Below are positions 32,768 through 38,782 of a stretch of DNA of 38,782 bases, one piece after another. Location: positions 1 to 38,782 of the forward strand of contig NZ_ANBC01000186.1 in NCBI RefSeq assembly GCF_000341125.1. The letters are read 5' to 3'. Made by a program: the position numbers and the translations under genes. Within the stretch, counting starts at the first letter, position 1, and the number at the start of each line of letters is the position of its first letter. This stretch comes from Nocardiopsis lucentensis DSM 44048 (GTDB lineage Bacteria; Actinomycetota; Actinomycetes; Streptosporangiales; Streptosporangiaceae). Below the pieces are notes generated by a model. The model worked only from the letters and a program-made list of their open reading frames with translations. It made no database searches and was not told where the DNA came from.

Positions 32768-34399
32768 GTGGACAACCCTCCCCCGCCCCTGCTCCTCCGC
32801 CCGGAGGCGCTCCTCCTCGACTTCGGCGGAGTGGTCTTCCAGACCCGCAAGCGCCCCGACGGCCGTGCCGCCGTCGTCCGCCACCTGCACGGTGTCCTGG
32901 CCCGCGCCGGACACGACGTGGCGGTCGAGCTGCTGCGTGGATCACTCGACGCCGGGCTCGCCGCGCTCAAGGACTGGAAGAACGCCGCCGGACGGCGCCG
33001 CACCCCGGAGGAACTCGACCACCGTACGATCTGGGTCGACTTCCTCGCCTCCGACCTGGACGCGCGGGCACGGGAGGTCCTGGCGGGCGACGCCGCCGGG
33101 CTCCTGGCCGCCATGTCCCCCCTGCTGTCCGAACACGAGGTGCGGCCGGGCGTCCGCGACCTCCTCGCCGCCGCCCGCGACCTCGGGGTGCGCGTCGGCA
33201 TGGTCTCCAACGCCCACTCCGGCCGCTCCCACCGGGCCCTCGTCCGCGAGGCGGGCCTGGAGGAGTACTTCGGCGTGCAGGTCTACTCCGACGAGGTCGG
33301 TGTCCGCAAACCCCACCCCGAGATGATCCGCCTCGCCGCCAGGGCGCTCGGCACGGCCCCCGAACGCTGCTGGTATGTCGGCGACACCCAGGACCGGGAC
33401 GTGGTCGCCGGGCGGCGCGCGGGTGTGGGCGCGGTGGTCCTCACCCGCCACCACCACACCGACACCCCGCCCTACCCCGTACGTGACCGGGCCGACGCCG
33501 TCCTGGACACCCCGGAGGGCCTGGTGTCCCCCCTTCGCAACAGCCGCCCCGTGTCCGCTGTCCCCTCCCCGGCGCCCGACCACCGTCCTCCCGCCGGGAG
33601 ACGTCCCCCCGGGGCCCTCCTGCTGGACCAGGGCGGGGTCGTCGTCCTGTCCACACCGACCCCGGACGCCTGGAACTCCTTCGCCGGGAGCGTCGCCGAA
33701 CGGCTCGGCCGAGTCGGGTACGCGACCACCCCCGACGCCGTCGCCGCCCTCGTCCGCGAGGGCCGTGACCGCTATCGGGCCTGGAAGGCCGGTCACCCGG
33801 ACGCGGGGCCGATCCCCGAGATCACCCCGCGGGAGTTCTGGCACGACATGGTCGGGCGGGACCTGCCCGAGCGCGCCCGTGCCCTGCTCCTGGCCGAGTC
33901 GGCCCAGCTCACCCTGGAGTACGCCCGGTCCAAGAGCCGGGCGGCGCCGCGCCACGGGGTCCGCGAGGTCCTGGAGTTCTGCGCCGACCGCGCGATCCCG
34001 GTCGCGATCGTCTCCAACACCGTGTGCGGCCGGGCGGCGCGCGAGGAGCTCGACCGCTTCGGTCTCGACCACCTCGTCGGCGCCCACGTCTACTCCGACG
34101 AACTCGGCCGTCGCAAACCCGACCCCGCGACCGTCCGCGCCGCCGTCACCGCCCTCGGTGTGGACCCCGCCGACTGCTGGTTCGTCGGGGACAAGCCCTG
34201 GCGCGACGTCGCGGCGGCCCACGCGGCCGGGGTCGGCACGGCCGTGGTCGTGCGCGGCGGGTCGGCCGACGACGACGAGATCGACGCCGCGCTCACCGGA
34301 CCGCCGGAGCGACGGCCCCAACACGTCATCGACCAGATGCACGACCTCCTCGGCCTGTGGGCCGACACACCCCTCCCCCTCACCCCCTCCAGCACCTGA
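32768..34399 (+). CDS. Tandem HAD-superfamily hydrolase (two HAD domains in one chain)
   Basis: A 543-aa fusion of two complete HAD domains. Domain 1 (about 13-235): nucleophile Asp18 in LLLDFGGVV, motif II VGMVSNAHSG, Lys in VRKPHPEM, and acid motif YVGDTQDRDV. Domain 2 (about 282-510): Asp287 in LLLDQGGVV, IVSNTVCG, RRKPDPATV and FVGDKPWRDV. Both have Gly at the usual second Asp (DxG rather than DxD), as in many subfamily-IA enzymes with a DFGGV start. An Arg/Pro-rich linker joins them. Start GTG 32768 has AGGAG upstream. It precedes the ECF transporter by 10 bp, so it probably dephosphorylates or processes the imported substrate; this is inference. Confidence 0.9.
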   Translation: MDNPPPPLLLRPEALLLDFGGVVFQTRKRPDGRAAVVRHLHGVLARAGHDVAVELLRGSLDAGLAALKDWKNAAGRRRTPEELDHRTIWVDFLASDLDARAREVLAGDAAGLLAAMSPLLSEHEVRPGVRDLLAAARDLGVRVGMVSNAHSGRSHRALVREAGLEEYFGVQVYSDEVGVRKPHPEMIRLAARALGTAPERCWYVGDTQDRDVVAGRRAGVGAVVLTRHHHTDTPPYPVRDRADAVLDTPEGLVSPLRNSRPVSAVPSPAPDHRPPAGRRPPGALLLDQGGVVVLSTPTPDAWNSFAGSVAERLGRVGYATTPDAVAALVREGRDRYRAWKAGHPDAGPIPEITPREFWHDMVGRDLPERARALLLAESAQLTLEYARSKSRAAPRHGVREVLEFCADRAIPVAIVSNTVCGRAAREELDRFGLDHLVGAHVYSDELGRRKPDPATVRAAVTALGVDPADCWFVGDKPWRDVAAAHAAGVGTAVVVRGGSADDDEIDAALTGPPERRPQHVIDQMHDLLGLWADTPLPLTPSST

Positions 34400-34409
34400 A
34401 AGGCGCGTC

Positions 34410-35342
34410 ATGGCCGACTCCTCCCGAACCGCCGCGATCCCCGACCTCCGGGGCCGCCCCGGCCCGCCGGAACTCAACTCCGGTCAGAAGCTCATGGTCT
34501 TCGTTCTCTCGATGACGCTGTTCGGACTGGCGAACATCGTCACGGAGGTCCTCCCCGAGATCCAGGTCGGCCCCGTCGAACTCGGGGTGTCCTACCTGAC
34601 CTTCGTTCCCGTGCTCATGGTCGCCCTCTTCCACCCGCTGTACGCGGCCCTGGGAGCGCCCCTCGGCGAGATCGTCTTCGCCGACCTCCTCATGGGTGAC
34701 TTCTCCGGGATCGGGGAACTGGAGGGCTACCTCCAGATGTTCCTGGCCCTCTACGTCGCCGGTTGCCTGGTCCGCGACCCGGGCCGCAGGTGGCAGCTCG
34801 CCCTGGCCAGCGTGGTCACGGTCGTCGTGGACAAGATGCTGTCCGCCACCGTGGACGTCGCCAAGGTGTGGGTGGGGGTCGAGGAGGCCGACTCCGTGCC
34901 CGGGCTGCCCGAGTCGGTCCTCGTCCTGGAGGGAGTCGACTTCGCGGTCGCCCTCGTCATCAGCGGCGTCCTGTTCGGTGTCCTTCCGGCCATGGCGCTG
35001 GGGCCCCGGCTGCACGGGAGGATCGAGCCGCTGCTCGGCCTGGCGCCGCGCGACGCCCGGCACCGGATCCCGCTCGCCGAACGCGGGACGGGTGCGTTCC
35101 TCCTGCTCGCCGTCTTCCTGTCCTTCGTGGCGATGATCGCGGCGTTCACCAATGAGATCGTGGACAACTTCGGCGTGTGGGAACCCGATTTCGTCGAGCT
35201 CTACGGAGCCCGCTTCCTGTGGGTCGGCGCGTCCGCGGCGCTCATCGTGCTCGTCGGGCTGGTCGTCTCGGTCCGGTTCGTCCTGCGGTCGCGCGGACGG
35301 CGCGCCGCCCAGGACCGCCAGGTGGGGGAGCGGCGGCCATGA
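34410..35342 (+). CDS. ECF transporter substrate-binding membrane protein (S component), substrate unknown
   Basis: A 310-aa integral membrane protein with about seven hydrophobic segments, e.g. LMVFVLSMTLFGLANIV, YLTFVPVLMVALFHPLYAAL, LQMFLALYVAGCLV, FAVALVISGVLFGVLPAMAL, LLLAVFLSFVAMIAAF and WVGASAALIVLVGLVVSVRF. It lies immediately upstream of genes for the ECF ATPase and T subunits and overlaps the ATPase gene by 4 bp, which identifies it as the substrate-specific S component. It is longer than usual S components (about 170-220 aa) because of a polar loop near residues 150-170 and two extra C-terminal segments. I recognise no vitamin-specific motif, so the substrate is open. Confidence 0.75.
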   Translation: MADSSRTAAIPDLRGRPGPPELNSGQKLMVFVLSMTLFGLANIVTEVLPEIQVGPVELGVSYLTFVPVLMVALFHPLYAALGAPLGEIVFADLLMGDFSGIGELEGYLQMFLALYVAGCLVRDPGRRWQLALASVVTVVVDKMLSATVDVAKVWVGVEEADSVPGLPESVLVLEGVDFAVALVISGVLFGVLPAMALGPRLHGRIEPLLGLAPRDARHRIPLAERGTGAFLLLAVFLSFVAMIAAFTNEIVDNFGVWEPDFVELYGARFLWVGASAALIVLVGLVVSVRFVLRSRGRRAAQDRQVGERRP

Positions 35343-37099
35343 CCTCCACCGAAGCCGCCACGGGGCCGGGGCCCGCCGACGCGCCCGCGGTCGAGGTGTC
35401 GGACCTGGCCTTCCGCTACCCCGGCGCCGACCACGACACCCTGCGCGGAGTGGACCTGAGGATCGAGCGCGGCGACTTCGTCGCGGTGGTCGGCGGTAAC
35501 GGGTCCGGCAAGACCACCCTCTGCAAGACGTTCAACGGACTGGTCCCGCACTACTGGTCGGGAACCTTCGAGGGCCGGGTCAGGGTCCTGGGCCGGGACA
35601 CCCGTGAGGTGTCCGTCGGCGCGCTGTCCCACCTCGTCGGATACGTCTACCAGGACTTCGGCAACCAACTGGTGCGGCCCACCGTACGCGACGAGGTCGC
35701 CTTCGGCCCCGTCAACTTCGGCCTGCCCGACCATCGTGAACGCACCGACGAGGCCATGGAGCTGCTCGGCGTCGCCCACCTCGCGGACCGGTTCACCTGG
35801 CAACTGTCCGGAGGCCAGCAGCACCTGGTCGCGCTGGCCAGCGTGATGGCGCTGCGCCCGGGCGTGGTCGTGGTGGACGAGCCGGTCGCCGAACTCGACC
35901 CGGCCCGGGCGGCGCGGATCTACGAGGTGCTCGAGGACCTCAACCGCCGCCTGGGCACCACGGTCGTCGTCATCGAGCACCACGCGGAGTACGTGGCCCG
36001 GTACGCCCGTTCCGTGGTGCTCATGGCCGACGGCGCGCCGGTCTGGCACCTGCCGACCCGTGCGGCGATGGACCGGGCCGAGGAACTGGAACGCCACGGG
36101 ATTCCCGCGCCCCAGGTGGTACGGGTGGCGCGCGGACTCGATCCGGCCGCCCCACCCCCGCTGACCGTGACCGAGGCCGCCGACCGGCTGCGAAGCCGAC
36201 ACCCGCACGCCCTTCCGCCGGACCGCCGCGCCGTGCGGGTGGCGGGGTCGGAGCCCACGGGGGAGACGGTCGCGGAACTGGCCGGAGTACGGCACGGCTA
36301 CCGCGGCGTCGGCGGAGACCTGTCCGTCGTCCTGGACGGCCTCGACCTCACCCTGCGCGACGGGGAGCGCGTCGCCCTCGTGGGTGGCAACGGGGCGGGC
36401 AAGTCCACGCTGCTGCGCCTGCTCACCGGGTTGAAGGTGCCCAGGGAGGGGACCGTGCGAGTCGGCGGAACCGACACCCGGACGGTACGGCCGAACGCTC
36501 TCGCCGACCGGGTCTGCCACCTCTACCAGCGCCCCGAGCAGATGTTCCTCAAGGACAGCGTGTACGAGGACGTGGCCATGTTCCCGAGGGGGCGCGGCCG
36601 AACCGACACCGACACCCTGGTCGCCGAGGTCCTCGACCGAGTCGGGCTGTCCGGTCTCGCCGGGCGCGACGGCCGTCTGCTCTCCGGCGGCCAGCAGCGC
36701 AGGGCGACGCTGGCCGTCGGGCTGGCGACGAGCCCCGCCCTGCTCCTGCTGGACGAGCCCACGTCCAGCCTGGACACCGCCAGCCGTGACGCGGTCATCG
36801 CCATGTTGGACGCGCTCTCCGGCACCATTCGGTGCACGGTGGTGGCCACCCACGACATGCATCTGGTCGCCGAGTGGGCTGGTCGTGTCCTCGTGCTCGA
36901 CGGGGGACGGGTCGCGGCCGACACCGATCCGGCCGGCCTGTTCGCGGACACCGCGCTCATGGAGTCCGTGGGGCTGGTGGCGCCCGAGGTCACGCGGTTG
37001 GGGCTGGCCCTGGGCGTGGAGCCGCCGCCGTTGTCGGTGCCGGAACTCGTGAGCAGGCTGGGTGGGATCCCGGCGGAGGAGGTGGGGGAGCGTGCGTAG
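35339..37099 (+). CDS. ECF transporter ATPase, fused A-A' (two ABC domains)
   Basis: A 586-aa cytoplasmic ATPase with two ABC cassettes in one chain, equivalent to EcfA1 plus EcfA2. Domain 1: Walker A GGNGSGKTT (about 52), YQDFGNQLVRPTVRDEVAFGP-type Q-loop, signature LSGGQQHLVALASV, Walker B VVVVDEPVAELD, H-loop IEHHAEYV. Domain 2: GGNGAGKST (about 348), LYQRPEQMFLKDSV, LSGGQQRRATLAVG, LLLLDEPTSSLD, ATHDMHLV. Both sites look catalytically complete. It drives import with the T and S components encoded on either side. Confidence 0.95.
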   Translation: MTSTEAATGPGPADAPAVEVSDLAFRYPGADHDTLRGVDLRIERGDFVAVVGGNGSGKTTLCKTFNGLVPHYWSGTFEGRVRVLGRDTREVSVGALSHLVGYVYQDFGNQLVRPTVRDEVAFGPVNFGLPDHRERTDEAMELLGVAHLADRFTWQLSGGQQHLVALASVMALRPGVVVVDEPVAELDPARAARIYEVLEDLNRRLGTTVVVIEHHAEYVARYARSVVLMADGAPVWHLPTRAAMDRAEELERHGIPAPQVVRVARGLDPAAPPPLTVTEAADRLRSRHPHALPPDRRAVRVAGSEPTGETVAELAGVRHGYRGVGGDLSVVLDGLDLTLRDGERVALVGGNGAGKSTLLRLLTGLKVPREGTVRVGGTDTRTVRPNALADRVCHLYQRPEQMFLKDSVYEDVAMFPRGRGRTDTDTLVAEVLDRVGLSGLAGRDGRLLSGGQQRRATLAVGLATSPALLLLDEPTSSLDTASRDAVIAMLDALSGTIRCTVVATHDMHLVAEWAGRVLVLDGGRVAADTDPAGLFADTALMESVGLVAPEVTRLGLALGVEPPPLSVPELVSRLGGIPAEEVGERA

Positions 37100-37922
37100 G
37101 GAACGCGACCGGCTCTCGGTGGAGTGGGTCAAACTCGAACTGCTCCGGACCGCCTACGCCACCCGTGGCGGGCTGCTGGCCGGGAGAGACCCCCGGGTCG
37201 TGATCGGCTGGTACCTGATCCTCGCGGTGGTTCCGTGGTTCACCCACAACGTCACCGTGCTCGCCGGGCTGTTCGTCGTGTGCGCCGCGGCCGTCGTGCT
37301 CAGCAGGGTCGGTCCGCTGATCCTGGGACTGTTCGTCATCGGTTTCGTCCTGGAGGGCCTGTACGTCCTGTTCGCCGCGTGGCTGTTCGGCGGTGACGCG
37401 AGTACCGTCCTGGCGATGGCCGAGTTCACCCTGAAGCTGGCGACCGTGAGCCTGGCCAGCATGGCTGCGTTCGTCTCGCTCGACCCGGAGAAGCTCTCCG
37501 ACGCCCTGCTGAGCCTGCACGCGCCCGCCATGGTCAGCTTCGGAGTCAGCTACGGATACCGGATGCTGCCCGTCCTCATGGAGGAGTTCCACACCGTGGT
37601 CGACGGGCACCGGCTGCGCGCCGCGCCCCTGGCCTCGAAGGGGTTCCTCGGCTGGCGGGTGGCCGTCCGTACGGCCACGACGCTCGTGGCCGCGTTCTAC
37701 CCGCTCATGCTCAACACGGCCAAGCGGACGCGGACCACGGTGGAGGCCCTGGAGACCCGGGGGTTCACCTACGCGGCCGAGCACCCCGACGGCAGACGGA
37801 TCCGCCTCGCAGCGCTGAGGGCGGACCGCTGGGACGCGTTGTTCCTGGGGGCCACGCTGGCCCTCGTGGCCGTCTGCTTCACCGTCGGCCGGGCCTTCCC
37901 CCTCCTCGGCGGAGCCGTCTGA
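37092..37922 (+). CDS. ECF transporter transmembrane coupling protein (T component)
   Basis: A 276-aa membrane protein starting at GTG 37092, overlapping the ATPase gene by 8 bp with GGAGGAGG upstream. About five hydrophobic segments (VVIGWYLILAVVPWF, VTVLAGLFVVCAAAVVL, LILGLFVIGFVLEGLYVLF, LKLATVSLASMAAFVSL, ALFLGATLALVAVCF) and the coupling-helix motif ALETRGF identify it as EcfT, which links the ATPase to the S component. A strong terminator follows, closing the HAD-S-AA'-T operon. Confidence 0.93.
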   Translation: MRRERDRLSVEWVKLELLRTAYATRGGLLAGRDPRVVIGWYLILAVVPWFTHNVTVLAGLFVVCAAAVVLSRVGPLILGLFVIGFVLEGLYVLFAAWLFGGDASTVLAMAEFTLKLATVSLASMAAFVSLDPEKLSDALLSLHAPAMVSFGVSYGYRMLPVLMEEFHTVVDGHRLRAAPLASKGFLGWRVAVRTATTLVAAFYPLMLNTAKRTRTTVEALETRGFTYAAEHPDGRRIRLAALRADRWDALFLGATLALVAVCFTVGRAFPLLGGAV

Positions 37923-37939
37923 ACACGAACGTCCACACC

Positions 37940-37974
37940 GCGGGCGCCCCGGGAACCCGGGACGGGGCGCCCGC
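37940..37974 (+). terminator. Terminator of the HAD-ECF operon
   Basis: GCGGGCGCCCC (37940-37950) pairs with GGGGCGCCCGC (37964-37974); the 13-nt loop can fold further. Confidence 0.75.
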
Positions 37975-38032
37975 CGTCGGTCGGTCATTCCACCCCGCGT
38001 CGTCCGGTAGACTCTTCTTCGTCGCTTCGCAC

Positions 38033-38105
38033 GGGGCTATGGCGCAGTTGGTAGCGCGCCTCCATGGCATGGAGGAGGTCTGGGGTTCGAATCCCCATAG
38101 CTCCA
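38033..38105 (+). tRNA. tRNA-Ala (anticodon GGC), copy 3
   Basis: Identical to the copies at 21142 and 29559. A TAGACT box at 38008-38013 is a likely -10; no CCA is encoded. Confidence 0.97.
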
Positions 38106-38495
38106 CGGACTCGGGACGACCCTGCTCGGGGGCCTTCGGCCGCCTCGCCGGGTCGTCCTTCGTGTTTTCCGGGGGGAGACCCCCCCGAACCCCCCGGGGT
38201 ACCCCCCTGTGGCCGGGGTCGCGGTGATCGGTGGGGTGGGCGGGGCTCTCTCTCGCAACGCGGGGCTTTGCCCCGGGGGTTGTAGTTGGGTCGCCCAGGG
38301 TCCACGAGTTGCGGGCTGCTGCTCGCCGGTCTTCGACCGGCTCGCCGCGGCCCGCATCTGTTTTTCGGGGGGACGACCCCCGGACCCCCGGTGTGCCGGG
38401 TTCCTGATCCGAAAACCTCGTGTGCGAGGGAACCGGCTCGCCGCCATTCGCGTCCAAACAGACAAATCCCCAAAACCGACGCACACGGGGGTGCA
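38106..38495 (+). repeat. Structured GC-rich repeat array after tRNA-Ala copy 3
   Basis: Begins directly with unit B (38114-38158), lacking unit A. It continues TTCGTGTTTT, a G-run/C-run hairpin, and AACGCGGGGCTTTGCCCC. A further unit D follows (38311-38355): arms GCGGGCTGC/GCGGCCCGC around TGCTCG, inner CCGGTC-ttc-GACCGG and CTCGCC, then CTGTTTTTC and GGGGGG-ACGA-CCCCC. Both arms of unit D differ from unit B yet still pair. The last 100 bases (38400-38495) are unique, locally AT-richer, and presumably carry the promoter of the next gene. Confidence 0.85.
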
Positions 38496-38782
38496 ATGCG
38501 CAGTCTGTGGACCCGGATCTCCCTTCCCGCCTTCCTCCGCCCCGCCGAACCGTCGTCGGCCTCCTGTCGGAACTGTGAGTCCGCGCCCGCCGTCCACGTC
38601 CCCGCGCCGGCTCCCGCCGTTCGGCGGACCGTCACGGAGCCGTTCACCACGGCCGAGTGGGACCAGGTGGTCCGGGTCGCCGCGGTCGACAAGGTCGAGC
38701 AGGTGCTGAGCGACAGCTACGACCTCCTCTCCGAGCACACTCTCCGCGAGCCCGCCGACTCCCCGGATCTGTGGCGGGGGCG
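38496..38782 (+). CDS. Unidentified protein, 3'-truncated by the window edge
   Basis: An open frame from ATG 38496 to the end of the window (95 codons) with strong G/C third-position bias and a GGGG site upstream. It begins MRSLWTRISLPAFLRPAEP, has a CRNC pair near residue 27, an Ala/Pro/Val-rich stretch, and from about residue 50 a folded-looking acidic segment (TTAEWDQVVRVAAVDKVEQV, then LSDSYDLLSEHTLREP). I do not recognise the family. Confidence 0.6.
   Translation, partial: MRSLWTRISLPAFLRPAEPSSASCRNCESAPAVHVPAPAPAVRRTVTEPFTTAEWDQVVRVAAVDKVEQVLSDSYDLLSEHTLREPADSPDLWRG

Overview
The window is high-GC actinobacterial DNA: most third codon positions are G or C, GTG starts and 1-8 bp gene overlaps are common, and the gene families present (acyl-CoA carboxylase epsilon subunit, actinobacterial-type sugar importers without their own ATPase, nadD-rsfS-phosphatase-tRNA-Ala) are typical of filamentous actinomycetes. 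A Nocardiopsaceae-like member of the Streptosporangiales is my best guess, but it is an inference.

Layout. (1) 1-5704: the 3' part of a KAS III gene, then acyl-CoA carboxylase beta and epsilon subunits, a MarR regulator, an aldo/keto reductase and a PaaK-like adenylate-forming enzyme. This looks like the edge of a specialised-metabolite or acyl-precursor locus. (2) 6226-7500: proA. (3) 7789-8760: a secreted, probably beta-solenoid protein of unknown function. (4) 8913-18025: an aerobic CoA-dependent aromatic catabolism cluster. It encodes an SDR, a crotonase, a Rid protein, a PaaX-type repressor, an acyl-CoA dehydrogenase, an aminobenzoate/benzoate-type CoA ligase, a fused flavin monooxygenase/old-yellow-enzyme and a kynurenine-formamidase-like hydrolase. 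The best reading is 2-aminobenzoate (anthranilate) degradation, possibly fed by tryptophan/kynurenine. (5) 18093-21214: an M48 protease, then nadD, rsfS, a histidine phosphatase and tRNA-Ala(GGC). (6) 21470-26554: a GH13 glucosidase divergent from a sugar importer (binding protein and two permeases). (7) 26562-29435: an ABC exporter and a divergent TetR regulator sharing one palindromic operator, then a solitary GroES-like gene. (8) 29559-31120: a second tRNA-Ala and an amidohydrolase. (9) 31585-37922: a LacI regulator, a 24-bp palindrome, a tandem-HAD hydrolase and a complete ECF transporter (S, fused A-A, T). (10) 38033 to the end: a third tRNA-Ala and the 5' end of an unidentified gene.

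The three tRNA-Ala genes are identical and lie 8,417 and 8,474 bp apart. Each is followed by members of a GC-rich structured repeat family. In that family a 42-45-nt hairpin keeps its shape while both arms change together (compensatory substitutions) around invariant TGCTCG and CTCGCC segments, and it is followed by a T-rich tract and a GGGGG-ACGA-CCCCC hairpin. This is the most striking non-coding structure in the window. The most promising undescribed protein system is the LacI / tandem-HAD / ECF cassette.
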